From Zingiber officinale (lineage: Eukaryota > Streptophyta > Magnoliopsida > Zingiberales > Zingiberaceae): DNA of 64,000 nucleotides. The translations under genes were made by a program, and so were the position numbers. The notes beneath the pieces were generated by a model. It made no database searches. It saw nothing but the letters and a program-made list of their open reading frames with translations, and had not been told where the DNA came from. Of the stretch, positions 23,698-39,132 are shown piece by piece; position 1 is the first letter of the stretch; every line of letters begins with the position of its first letter. The stretch spans positions 9,695,705 to 9,759,704 of the forward strand of contig NC_055987.1 in NCBI RefSeq assembly GCF_018446385.1. The letters are read 5' to 3'.

Positions 23698-26600
23698 AAA
23701 TTATATAAGTTTTCTGGCATATTTTAAGGCACATATATCTTGTATTTCATGAGAATAATGTATGTTTATTACATTCTATTTTATTATAATATCATATTTC
23801 CACTTCTTTTATTCGGAGATCTACTCTTTATATATTTTGATTGATATGATGCAATTTGAAGTGAAAACGGAGTAAAAGACGCACATTGGAGCAACTTGTG
23901 AAAATCCAGTAATCTGATCGTGCCAAAAGGCATGGCTGTGTGCCCTCTCCCGTGGTAAAGCAAGGGCAAACCGTGTCTTAAGGAACGGGTGTGCCTCCCA
24001 TCAGCAACCAACTGAGTGGTTGTGTGAAAACACACTACCATGCCCTCTTTCCATAGCCAAGCCATGGTCTGGTTATGCCATTTAGCACGGTCGTGGCTCA
24101 TTTGAGAGTCTAAGCAAGGAGGGGTTGTGCCAATTGGCACAAACGTGCCTCTCCACCCGAGGCTATCCATGCCACGATTGTGTCTCCAGGCACAACCGTG
24201 TGATGGAGAACATGAGGGGATCGTGTCGCGCGAAAATAAGGCTGAGTTGAATCTTGGCAAACTGCAGAGTTATTTTGAAATGGCTATAATTTTGCGTTTG
24301 ATTAGAGTTACAGTCTATTCTTTATATCGAAACGTAGCTAACTTCAAGATCTACAACTTTACTTCAAGTTAAATCGATAGAAAGCAAGGTCTAGCCATGA
24401 TAAAAGGCATGTTCGTGCCTCCCAACCGTGGTTGCATCGGAATATGTGCCCAGACTGCAGATCAAATTTTGAATCACCTTAACTTTCAGCTCCAGGGTTC
24501 AATCCAAATATTAGATTGTATATAATTTCAAGGGATACAACTTGGGTTCAGGGTGGATTACAAGAAAACTGGTTTAAGGGGTGAAAAACTTTATTTACCG
24601 GACCCCTGTAATCCTACTTTTCCTGGGAAGTTTGGAGGTATAAAATGGTCAATACCTCATTCTTTGACTCATCTTGGGTTTGAAACTTTGTCCCTCTCCT
24701 TGGGGAAAGGTTCTTCCCTTAGGGAAAAACCCTAGGGCTTCATTCACCTCTATTTCTTGATCATCTGTCCATGTTCGAAGCAAAGAGGTATCCCCAAGAC
24801 ATTGGAAAGCTCGGCAAGTAGAAATATTGTATGGACATGACTCTCCGACAATTTTTATCAGACACATTCTTTAATATGGGTATGACATCTAGATAGAAAC
24901 ATTTCCTATAAAAAAAAGCCCTGTCCCCGCATGCCAAGGGGGGACAAAAAGAAAATTTTCTTACTACATACACTCATTCTTCATTATTTTATGTCACTAT
25001 TTATCTTTTTCATTCTTCATTGTTAACATTGTCAGAGACTGACTTGAGTGTCGAAGTAGAAGGTTGAGATAGCCCAGTCTCCGTTCTAACCACTCATTCG
25101 CTCTTTTACTCTTTGCTAACTCTTTTGGTGATGGGGATAGCTCACCCTCTCATTTTCCTGATTTTCAGTTCGAAGTCTTCTCCCCCAGTCAACTCCAATA
25201 ACACCTCACCGACGTTCCATCTCTCACAACTTTAGAATAAGATCAGGGGACATGCTCCTTGACCATTCTAATGCCTTCTCTTTGCTTCCGATCGAGATCT
25301 AATTTCAAGGATACTGCTATCGTTCTCATGCTCATTCATCAAGTAATCTTTGTTAATCGTTGATGCGGATATAGCTTAGGGACCTAAGAGTAATTAGGGA
25401 GGAAAAGAGGGGCATTTTCATCTTTTCACATGTTGAGGGTTTGGGTTTTTAGAGGAGCATTGTTCACAGAGGAGGAGGGGGCTTCGTGTTTTTATCCGCT
25501 ACCAAGGTCGCACGCAAGGGGGTATCCTTCTTTACGTCAACGTCGACACTGATGTCGACATCGTCGCCTATGCTCTCCTCCGAAGCAGGGAGGCTGCCTC
25601 CTCCCTTCTCCATGCCGACTGAGGTCGACAACGTCGTTGCACAGCCACCTCTTCTTCATGCTACTAGGATCTTACTCACGCTGCTTCTCCCTCTCCTCTC
25701 CTGCAGGACACGCTGCCACCGTCGGACGCAAAGGAGAGACCAGCAGAGCTTCTCCTCTCTTCTCCCTCAGATTTACTCAAGTCGATGACACTAACACCCC
25801 CTCTCCTCTTCTCTCTCCCGCAAGACATCGTCGCCTCCAGCGCAGCTGCCTTCACTGGCTACCCACAACTCACTCCAGCATCGAGGGCATTGTCGTCGTA
25901 CTTCACAGCCCTCACATTGGCGCCACAACCCGGCGTCACTTCCTCTTCTCCCTCTCAGCCTTGGCCGACTACCACACCTGCGAGAGCACCGCTTCATATC
26001 CCTAGCAAGCAGCCACCAGCTATCGACGTCGCTGCCAATATTACTGTTGGCACCCCCGCCGTTGGATCTGACCAACTGGCACCTATGTTAGCATATTTGA
26101 CTTGCCGACGCCTCTGCCTTTAGATTCGACTGATTCATGTTTAGCGCAACCTATGTTATGGCATTCCGCTTGGCCAATGATTTACCTTGTCTACGACCAT
26201 CGAGCCGTTATGTTTCGCCCTTCGCACTGATGATGGTGAGCTGTTGATATTATCCGGCTATGAGCGATTATTATGATCTGGCTTTCGTGTTGCTATAGTA
26301 TTATGGCCTGCGAGCCACTATTATAGTCCCTTTTGCGTGCCGCTATCATATTCCGGCAATTTAGATCGCGTGCAACTCCGTGCTAATAGATCCCTGCCGC
26401 ATCCGACTTTGTGTCATCAGATCTGGTTCCTCCGGCTCACATTCATCTATTCTTCAAGGTTACGACGACTCGATCAGTGTCACAACTAGCTCATCGATCC
26501 ACCAGATCCACCAGAGGACGCCCCCCTTGGGCCAGGGTACGTCACTGTACTCACTTTTCGTTCATTTTATTATTCTACTATTTAGTCTGCTTTTTATAAA

Positions 26601-26810
26601 CCCCGTCGCTATCTGTAAGTATCATTGACCAGAAATCTTCTGACAACTTGATCAATATGAAGACGACTTATTATATTCTCCCCCTTCATTCTAGTCATAT
26701 CATTCAGATCGTTCCGTGTTCTGAGCATCCTGACTGGATCAATCGTTAAACACATTGAAACGCTAGTTCGGCTTGGAAATTTTGGCGTTCCTTTGTATGT
26801 ATTCACGCAG
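23698..26810. other. Repeat-like region, several LTR-like pieces
   Basis: No gene is recognised. 23,698-24,600 has the 'cgtggcacgg'-style low-complexity text common in plant gypsy LTRs. 25,030-25,230 contains an 'actgacttgagtgtcga' block resembling the end part of the LTR at 11,220. 25,480-26,640 is a GC-rich stretch with leader-like sequence and degenerate 'gcgagccactattat' repeats. The reading frames here have no recognisable protein family. The boundaries of individual elements cannot be set by eye. Confidence 0.4.
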
Positions 26811-27334
26811 TTTATAACCTTCGGATTCGCGTACACGCCTCTTTACTTAGTGTGGGAGAAGGTGATCGGCATGCATGAGACGAAGAGCGTGTTCAAGAGG
26901 GCTTTGGCTCCCCGTGGTGATGATCCCTATATGTTTCCTAGCGATCGTATTCCCCTTCTTTGGCTCTATCAACTCCACCGTCCTCCCTTCTCGTTAGCTT
27001 CACAGTCTACATCATCCCTGCCGCAGCTCATATGATCACTTTCGCTCCCGCTTCAGCAAGAGAGGTCTCGCTTAATAGTTTTGGTCTGGTTTAATCCTCT
27101 TTAAATTTGCCAATTCTCTGCCATGGCGATCAACTGTTCGACGGAATGCCGTGCAGAGGCCTCGTCTTTCTAGGAAGCTGGGTGGGTCATTACTGCGTCA
27201 ACGTATTTGTGGTGGCATGGCTATTGGTCGTTGGCTTTGGATTTGGAGGGTGGGCGAGCACGATCAACTTCATTCGGCAAGTGGACACATTTGGACTCTT
27301 CACCAAGTGCTACCAGTGCCCTCCCGAGCACTGA
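26811..27334 (+). pseudogene. AUX/LAX auxin influx carrier fragment
   Basis: This is the C-terminal part of an AUX1/LAX-type auxin permease (amino acid/auxin permease family, plasma membrane). A splice-acceptor-like 'attcacgcag' precedes FITFGFAYTPLYLVWEKVIG. Later come a frame with PFFGSINSTV, then VSFTVYIIPAAAHMITF, and finally VLVVGFGFGGWAS-type sequence and FIRQVDTFGLFTKCYQCPP before a stop at 27,332-27,334. These are hallmark C-terminal AUX/LAX motifs. The transmembrane part changes frame at about 26,910 and has an in-frame stop near 26,995. 27,061-27,150 looks like a retained last intron. All upstream exons are missing. The intron-like pieces argue for a genomic duplicate, not a retrocopy. 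The identity is firm; loss of function is a strong inference. Confidence 0.85.
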
Positions 27335-27707
27335 TCCAAATCAATTGATTTGATACTTCACTCGATCTGTATCTTAAGTTTGAGATTGTGCCTGAGCGTG
27401 TGGGAGTAAGTGCCTTTTGTATGGTTGATTAGCTTGTATACGTATCCAATGATTTGGTATAAAGGATTATAGTGCATGCTTAATCTGTTCTCTCATCAAC
27501 AAGGCAAACAAGAAAAAAAAAATTAGACAGAAACAGCACCGAACAACTACGCAAATGACATTTGTAATTCGTTAATGTGATTCCTTATCCAATCGTGAAC
27601 ACGCTTCAAATCTATACAGATACAGAAGAATCAACGAACTGGTATCAATTGAGATTTAAATTCTGACAGAGAAAGAAAAGAAAAAGAAAAAACTTTAAAG
27701 AAATGTA

Positions 27708-29375
27708 CTATCCGATTCTGACCCAGACGCCCTTGCTCGGCACACCCTCGTGCACCACGAACCAGAGATAGTATCCCGGCGGCGACACTGCTGGCGAGGG
27801 AGGTGTCATCACCTCCGTCTCGTACCCGCCTAACTGTCCCAGCGTCTGGGACGTCTCCAGCACGACCACCCGTTGGTTCATCCCCACCGAGTGCGTCTGG
27901 AACGCCGGCGACAGGGCCACCACCTCCACGTCCTCCAGTTCCTGATGCCCCGAGCGGTGGAAGTGCCCCGCCACCAAGAACCTTACTGCCACCCTCTCTC
28001 CGTAGCCCACCTCAGAAGGCGCGGACAACACGTGAGGCCGATCTCCGGCGGCCGTCAGTAGGTACGGCGGGTAGAAAGCCTCGAGGCTCAGCTCGGTCGG
28101 GAACATCACATTGGTGAACTTGTAGCTACTGTGAGGGTTGCTGCCCCCAACGATCACCCGCCCGTGGGTGTCCAGCACTGCCGTCGAGTGGTACATCCGC
28201 GGGATTTGCGACTCGCGCAGGACGGAGAATCGGGTCCCTTCCGGCAGGTCCGGCCGGTAGAGGACCGGATGCAACACGGGTTCTCGCGCGAGCTCCCATC
28301 CGGCGGTGCCGGCCGCAGCGCCATTGACGATGAGGACGTCGCAGGTAGGGAGGAGGATCATGTCGCCCATAACGCGAGCGAGTGGCATGTCCTCCATTGA
28401 CCAGGCTGGCTCGGGGTCCGACGGCTTGATCCGAGCGCACGAGCGGAGAGCCGGGAGGAAGTTTCCATTGAGCGCGGCCTGATAGGACCCCAAGGGCGCG
28501 CCGCCGCACACAAGAACCTCCGCTGCCGCCCCCGGGCGGAGGGGCAGGAGAACAGAGGAGCCCGAGCTCGGATAACTTCGTTGGCCGTCAGGGATGGGAG
28601 GCAGCCTGCGGATCACGCGCTTGCTGGCCACGTCGAGGACGATGGCGCGGTCGTTGGCGAATACGAAGAGGGTGCCGTCAGGGAGGAGGTGGAGGAACGG
28701 GTACAGGTTGCCCTCCGACTCGCGGTCGTACGTCTCAACCAAGAAAGAGAGTTGGAAAACAGGGGAGGCAGAGTACTGGTCTCGGGGGAAGAACTCGCCG
28801 GAGAACTGGCGGCGGCCTCCGATGATGATGACTCGGCCGTCGGGAAGTATCTGGTTGGAGGCGTACCAGCGGCGGACGGCCAGGTAGGAGGGCTGCTCCA
28901 CCCAATCGGCGAGGGGGGAGGGAGAAAAGAAACGGATTACGCGGTCGCCGTCCCTGAAACCCCCGGTCTGGAGGAGGGTGCCGTTGGAGAGGAGAGTGCC
29001 GGAGGAGCACCAGGTGTCGGTGAGGATGGTGAGAGGGCGGATGGAGGAGGAGGACAGGTGGAATAGGACGGAATGGGCAGTGCAATCGGTGCTGCAGCGG
29101 CTGCCGTCGGGGAGCGAGATGTTGGAGTGTCCAGTGTCGGTGCGGTCGAACATAACCACCGTGTCGTCCGGCAGCAGCTGCATGTGCATTGCGGAGATCC
29201 CGACGCTGTTGCTGAGGAGCTTCCACCACCCGCCGCCGTCCACCGTGGAGAACGGCCTCTGCTGCGCGAAAATTCCCGCCGCAAGAACGTGAAGCAAATA
29301 AGAAAGGAAGAGGAAGAAGACACCGGCGGTGGTGGCCGCGCTTCTTGTTCTTGATCTTGGAGTCGCGGAGGCCAT
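27708..29375 (-). CDS. Aldehyde oxidase GLOX-like (glyoxal/galactose oxidase family)
   Basis: This is an intronless 555-residue secreted copper-radical oxidase, expected to oxidise aldehydes or alcohols to acids or aldehydes with release of H2O2 in the apoplast or cell wall. A signal peptide covers about residues 1-38 (FFLFLSYLLHVLAAGIFA). A glyoxal-oxidase N-terminal beta-propeller follows (about 50-440), then a C-terminal DUF1929 immunoglobulin-like domain (about 445-553). The candidate copper and radical residues are all present: Cys123 (WCSSG) and Tyr171 (RRWYAS) for the thioether cofactor, Tyr395-His396 (RMYHS) and His495 (QTHSVG). The frame is open upstream, but it runs through a TATA box without a better ATG, so the ATG at 29,375 is chosen. 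The plant GLOX family includes anther/pollen members. Substrate unknown. Confidence 0.93.
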   Translation of the reverse strand: MASATPRSRTRSAATTAGVFFLFLSYLLHVLAAGIFAQQRPFSTVDGGGWWKLLSNSVGISAMHMQLLPDDTVVMFDRTDTGHSNISLPDGSRCSTDCTAHSVLFHLSSSSIRPLTILTDTWCSSGTLLSNGTLLQTGGFRDGDRVIRFFSPSPLADWVEQPSYLAVRRWYASNQILPDGRVIIIGGRRQFSGEFFPRDQYSASPVFQLSFLVETYDRESEGNLYPFLHLLPDGTLFVFANDRAIVLDVASKRVIRRLPPIPDGQRSYPSSGSSVLLPLRPGAAAEVLVCGGAPLGSYQAALNGNFLPALRSCARIKPSDPEPAWSMEDMPLARVMGDMILLPTCDVLIVNGAAAGTAGWELAREPVLHPVLYRPDLPEGTRFSVLRESQIPRMYHSTAVLDTHGRVIVGGSNPHSSYKFTNVMFPTELSLEAFYPPYLLTAAGDRPHVLSAPSEVGYGERVAVRFLVAGHFHRSGHQELEDVEVVALSPAFQTHSVGMNQRVVVLETSQTLGQLGGYETEVMTPPSPAVSPPGYYLWFVVHEGVPSKGVWVRIG

Positions 29376-29443
29376 CGCCACTGTTTCTCTTTTTGTCAGC
29401 GTTCGGTGGATAGAATGGATCATTGCATGCGGAGCTCGATACT

Positions 29444-29453
29444 TATAGATCGC
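29444..29453 (-). promoter_or_regulatory. TATA box of the GLOX-like gene
   Basis: The minus strand reads 'tataagtatc' about 70-80 bp before the chosen ATG. This places transcription start near 29,420 and rules out the upstream in-frame codons as starts. Confidence 0.6.
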
Positions 29454-29622
29454 TTGCAGGGGTCCGATCGGGCCTGGTACGCGGGTCGGGTTAGGCAAGG
29501 ATGGTTCGGCCCGCGGATAAACTGATTCGATCGGATCGCTTTCCTACATTCTTTGAATCCTGATCCGCGTCCGATCCGTTTCAAAGCCTGCCCTCTTCTT
29601 CCTTCAACCCCGGGGCAAGCTG

Positions 29623-29803
29623 TTGTCTTCAAACCTTCGGCAGAGCCATCACGGCCGCGCGAGGGAAGCAACGGAGAGATCGAGGAAATCGTACGCTTGG
29701 GGTGCGGCCGTCGTAATCTTCGTCGTGTTGAGGATCGTTACCCCGTCGATCCCTCAATCTCAGGAATATCATGACTTCGCCGATCGACGCGAGTTGTTCC
29801 CCG
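29623..29803 (+). pseudogene. Exon-1 scrap of alkaline phytoceramidase-like gene
   Basis: The frame encodes RSRKSYAWGAAVVIFVVLRI followed by VTPSIPQSQEYHDFADRREL. From memory this matches the N-terminus of plant alkaline (phyto)ceramidases: first membrane segment, then the PxIPQSQEYHxFADxR signature. A consensus donor ('ccccg|gtaaca') ends the exon at 29,803. No ATG opens the frame and no further exon follows before the 3' end of the CDPK at 30,144, so this is an orphan first exon. It overlaps nothing coding and lies head-to-head with the GLOX-like gene. The family call is recalled from memory and not verified by a search. Confidence 0.5.
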
Positions 29804-30143
29804 GTAACACCACTCCGAACCTAGGGCTCTTCTTGGCATCGATTATTACGGCTCTAATTTTCTTGGAATCGTATTTTCTAGTATGTTTCACAATTAAGTT
29901 CTTACCAACGCATTTTGTTGGGAACATTATAATTTAGGATTTTTTATCATGTAATTTTTTTCAAGATGATCTATAAAAGACTTACTCAAGGAACTACAGA
30001 AAATGTTCATTCAAATCGATTCTTGGAGTCTGATAAACTCATCAGAGATTGATATAAATAAACTCGTTCTCAGTCACTAAACCTTGTATAATGACAATCA
30101 CCTCATTTTCAATTTCACACTAAATCCATATATTCACCTCTAA

Positions 30144-35062
<4,919 letters not shown>

Positions 35063-35066
<4 letters not shown>

Positions 35067-35687
35067 CGGTGATGGTACCGGTTGCAAAGTCCAAATCTTG
35101 GGGCCTGAAGGATGATTCCTACACAGAAAGATTCGATTTTTACAGGGTTTGCATCAGCAAAATTCCATCTTTGTTAATTTTCGCCAGGAGTCCAGGCGAT
35201 TGTGAGCTATTCCTAGAAGATTTTAAACCGTCCTCAGATAAATCAAAGAGAAAAAGAAGAGACTAAAATGACCGGGAGAGAGCCAGGAAGGATAGGGGGG
35301 AGGAAGGGACCAGGGAAGGGCATAGTTGAAGGAGACTGGAGGGGACAGAGTCAAAGAAAGAACAGAGAGAAAGGGGCAGCCTCGGCGCTCCAATTGGCGG
35401 CGACAAGAACATGGAAAAGTTCCATTTATTACTTTTAAATGGTTTTTCTTTTTCTGCTTTCCTTCTTCCTTCAAAACCATAGACTGGAATGGATCAGCAA
35501 AAACTCTTTTTTAAATGAACTAGAAAATAGGCAGAAAAATCTATAATCATATTTTGCCTATCTGGTTGTGTTCCATATCACGTGATTCCTCTCTCTTTAT
35601 GTTTTTTTTGAGTTTATGATGTCTGACAGCTGACGATGATCCAAAAAGGAAAAAAAATTACATACCTTTACTGATTCCAACTTCCAT
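35063..35687 (-). other. Predicted spliced upstream ORF of the CDPK
   Basis: On the minus strand an ATG at 35,687 opens a frame that meets a donor 'aaag|gtatgt' at 35,666/35,665. A strong acceptor 'tttctgtgtag' ends at 35,119. Joined, the two pieces (22 and 56 nt) give 25 codons, [20 protein letters not shown] and five more residues, ending at TGA 35,065-35,063. That stop overlaps the CDPK start as ATGA. The splice sites are seen; their use and any translational role are inference. Confidence 0.45.
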
Positions 35688-36653
35688 TTCCTCTGGGCTC
35701 TGGATGGGAAGAGGGAGGGATATTGGAAAGAGAAGTGCTTTTTAAGTATTTAATTTTTATTTCACTTTGACGCCAATGTTTTTTATTATATTCTTAATTG
35801 GGATTACTTTTCTTCATCATAAATTTGGAAGGCATTAAATATCTAATCTTTATCCGAATATACGTGGGTAAAAATTTAAAAGTCAATTCCTTATTATTAT
35901 TTTTCATCGAAAAGTTTTTTTAAAAAAATATATATATAATGAGGTACATTATATTTTTTTTAATCCAAACTTATAACCAAATAATCTTTATTAATCTAAT
36001 CAAAACTATTTAAAATTATCAAAATAATTTTAATAATATTGTAAGCCATAATTGTAATATCAGTGTTAAGCCTATTTTAATTAAATTTAAATAAAAAATG
36101 TTTAATATATAATAATTTTTTAGTGCAATTTTAATATTTTTAAAAGTAGAATATCATTTCAATAAGTTTTTTTTTTATTTGTGCCCCCCCCCTCCTCCTC
36201 GCGGATCCTTTAGACCACAAAATACAATTAAAAGAATGGACCAATTTACTCATAAGTGAAATTTCATGAACTCTATCAGTTATATGAGCGAGATCCATAA
36301 AATCCTATCTATGAATGATCTTTGGTCCAGGAGTCATGATCTAGACGATCTCAGTTAAAAAAAAAAAAAAAAAAAAAAAAAATTGTAGGTTGAACCCTTA
36401 GTTTTTATACGAGAAACACATTAATTAATATTTTAAATTGGAAAGAATTTTAAATATTTAATGATTGACAAGTTGATTTATTTGCAAGGTTAAATCTTAA
36501 ATTTATGCAAATTAAAACGCGAGTAACTCCTAATGGTAAATCCACTAGAATCAACTAACCAAATAAACATTTGAAGCTTCTTGTTGAAGAAGAGTGACTG
36601 AAGGTTTCAAATTGTGGTTAGTCATTGGAATCAGACGCGATCAATCGATCCGA

Positions 36654-36803
36654 ATGTCGGCAGTGAGCAACCGCACTGTCACCTGCCTCCTCTTTCTTCT
36701 CCTCTCCTTCCTCACCACCATCACCAATCTCGACTCCTTCCTCAACTCCACCTCAGCCTTAGCAAGGCCTCACCGCCATCTTCACTCTTATAGCATAAGA
36801 TGA
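36654..36803 (+). CDS. Possible small secreted peptide, hypothetical
   Basis: A 49-codon frame starts MSAVSNRTVTCLLFLLLSFL and continues with a serine/histidine-rich tail ending HRHLHSYSIR. The N-terminus looks like a signal peptide with a hydrophobic core, and the region is locally GC-richer than its surroundings. No family is recognised (not a clear CLE or other known peptide). It could be the first exon of a lost gene or chance. Confidence 0.15.
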   Translation: MSAVSNRTVTCLLFLLLSFLTTITNLDSFLNSTSALARPHRHLHSYSIR

Positions 36804-37240
36804 TTACTAGACGTCCTCCTCCCACCTCCTTATCTCACCGCCATACATTGCTATTCTTATTTCAAGTGTGCAATCATCACTAGTCAGAGATTCACATCGC
36901 TATAACATTTTAAAAAATATTTCTAAATGAAAGAATAACGTAGTCAAATAACGCTATAATGCTCGAGCTTTCACTGATTCTACAAGCAAAATAAAGAAGT
37001 TGAATCAAAATTAAAGTTGGGCCATGTTAAACACATCCTCATGGCATTCTGCAATGTACATGATCTGGCTGCTCATTCCTATCGAGCCTTTGCCCATGTT
37101 TACAAAACAAAGTATGGATCGAACTTCAGCCAGCTTCTATTCCAACTAGAATTCAATCTTCAGTAGCAATTATAAATCCAAGAACCATTGCTGAAAAGTT
37201 CATCCCAATGATCAAAACCGCTACAAACATTGAAAAAAGA

Positions 37241-37597
37241 ATCCATACTGTAAGAGATGCCATTTGTCCTCAAACAAAAAGTAATCGAATTTAGCAGCAG
37301 TTATAATAATTAAATAATGTAATAAAAAATTAAGAATTTTGTTTTTTTTGGTGGATTTTGTGCTGAACATAAGCGACTTATAATGACAATATGAGATGCC
37401 TTAGACAGTAAAAAGAATCCATACTGTAAGAGATGCTATTGTGTTTCCATTTGCCCCCAAATTAAAAGTAATCAAATTCATCAGCAGTAATAATGATTAA
37501 ATAATGTAGAAATAACCCAAATAAGAACTCCATTTTTTAGGTAGATCTTGTATTGAAACATAAGTGACACACAATGACAATATAAGATGCCTTAGGC
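37241..37597. repeat. 176 bp imperfect tandem duplication
   Basis: 'atccatactgtaagagatgc' begins both 37,241 and 37,417, and the following ~176 bp (…aaaagtaatc…, …attaaataatgta…, …gacaatat.agatgcctta…) recurs with moderate divergence. It is non-coding. Confidence 0.8.
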
Positions 37598-37814
37598 AGC
37601 TTGTTATGTGATGATGTACTTAAAATTTTTGCCTAGTTGGCTGCACCAAGTTTATAGCATCAGCATGTGGTTTGCCACCGTGAGGATTACTAACACTCCA
37701 GCATGATGGATTACTCTTATTATAAGAGTTGTCATAGATAGCCATGATTGAAAATATAATTGTCTTTGTAGAAATGATCTACAATATAAATGCTAACTAA
37801 TTTCTCATGCAGTA

Positions 37815-38495
37815 TGATCCTGTCCGAACCAGGAGTCAACGGACGCTGGGGATGTGGCGCTCCCTGCTGGATCCTCGAGTGCTCCGGCGAACCTGCAACA
37901 AAACCGAGCCGGGAGGGGTGTCCCGGCGACGGCCCTCCGACGCTCAAGTCAAGCGAGGAATAACAAAGAGGTGGCTTAGAAACAGAAGACTCGTGTACCT
38001 CCGGTGAAGAAATGGAGACCTTATATAGACCTCTCAAAGGAGCCTGGGCGCGCCAATCAAAGCAATCACCTGCTTTCGACCATGCCCAGGTATGGGTCTG
38101 TCAGAAGGGCATCCATAAGGCCATACCGCTACTGTATCAACCTCTCCATGATGTGACGGCAAGATCCTCTATCGTGAAATCTTGTATACGGCATAATCAT
38201 TAGACATGCCTTTGCTGACATCCCATATCCCGAGCCGAACGAATAGGCCGTTCGGCTAATCTTTATATCCTCGCCCTTATCCTGGCCGAACGGACCACCC
38301 GCTCGGCCCTTCGGTTCCAGCCGGGCAGACACCCGCCTTGGCGTCGGAAACCCAAGCCGATGGCTGGGTTATATCTGGCTCCGCTTGGACCCGCTCAACT
38401 GCTCGACGCGGCCCTTACCCGCTTAGTCAGCCCTCCATCTGTCCTCAGGCTGGGACCCTTCAGGAAGTGGGTCCCCCATTCTTACCGCCGGATCA
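37815..38495 (-). repeat. 3' LTR (681 bp)
   Basis: On the minus strand this copy starts TGATCCGG and ends CAGGATCA. It matches the 47,879-48,559 copy over its full length with no insertions or deletions. Confidence 0.95.
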
Positions 38496-38516
38496 CTTGC
38501 CTCCCCTTCAAGTCTA
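38496..38516 (-). promoter_or_regulatory. Polypurine tract
   Basis: 'gaaggggaggcaag' on the minus strand directly abuts the 3' LTR. The same motif precedes the LTR at 10,562 in the opposite orientation. Confidence 0.8.
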
Positions 38517-38904
38517 GTCGAAGGAGGCAGTGAGTCCGACTGACTAAACTATGTGTCCGAGCGGGCGGTCGTCGCCTTACCGTCGCTTATAATATCCCTT
38601 GCGCCGTTCGGCCCTTATGCCAAATTCAGCCGCTCGGCTCTTCGTTTTGAATGTCTTGGCGCTCAACGTAGATGTTTGCTTGTCTAAATCTTCTCGAAAA
38701 TCACGCAAATCCTTTTCATTAAGTCGAAGCATGCGCGGTATGGGCGCATTAATTGCGCCTGGTGACAGAGCGTCACGTAGCTCTTCTCGCGTGGCGGTGA
38801 TGATCCGTACGATGAGACGCCGATTGTTTTGAAATGGACGGCCCGATGGCGTCCTTGTTTCCCGTGACCTGGATCGAACGGTGGAGGCCAATCGGCTTCG
38901 GCCG

Positions 38905-38910
38905 TATAAA
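38905..38910 (+). promoter_or_regulatory. TATA motif for the antisense ORF
   Basis: 'tataaa' on the plus strand (context 'gccgtataaagcc') lies 228 bp before the ATG of the antisense ORF, followed by a pyrimidine-rich leader-like stretch. Its counterpart in the 3.7-11.4 kb element is at 10,091-10,096. Promoter use is inferred. Confidence 0.5.
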
Positions 38911-39132
38911 GCCTTAGTCCTCCTCCTCTGCCGCATCTTTGCTCGTGCTTTGTCCTCCTGACTCCTCTGCTGCTGCGGCCTCCAGCGATCCAGTTCCCAT
39001 TTTTCGGCGGCTACCATCTCACCGGCGATCTTCTCCGCCCATCTCCTTCTTAGTGAGCCTTCTTTCCTCGCTTACCAGGTCTTTCCTAATCGTTTCACCT
39101 CTCTTTCGCTGCTATCCTTTTGTCTCTTCGAG

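Larger units (their letters stand above)
35690..37809. other. Intergenic, AT-rich
   Basis: No gene is recognised. The stretch contains the presumed CDPK promoter (right of 35,690), a C-run (about 36,183-36,192), a 24-base A-run (about 36,358-36,382) and the 176 bp duplication described separately. Confidence 0.6.

Noticed and set aside
25486-26123. Overlapping GC-rich plus-strand frames
   Set aside because: No family, overlapping frames, and a location in a repeat-like leader region; no support as genes.
28581-29354. Long plus-strand reading frames over the GLOX-like gene
   Set aside because: They are shadows caused by the high GC of the real minus-strand gene; no protein family is recognisable in them.
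29376-29498. N-terminal extension of the GLOX-like protein
   Set aside because: The frame is open but runs through the TATA box and precedes the likely transcription start; the first base triplet there is TTG, not ATG.
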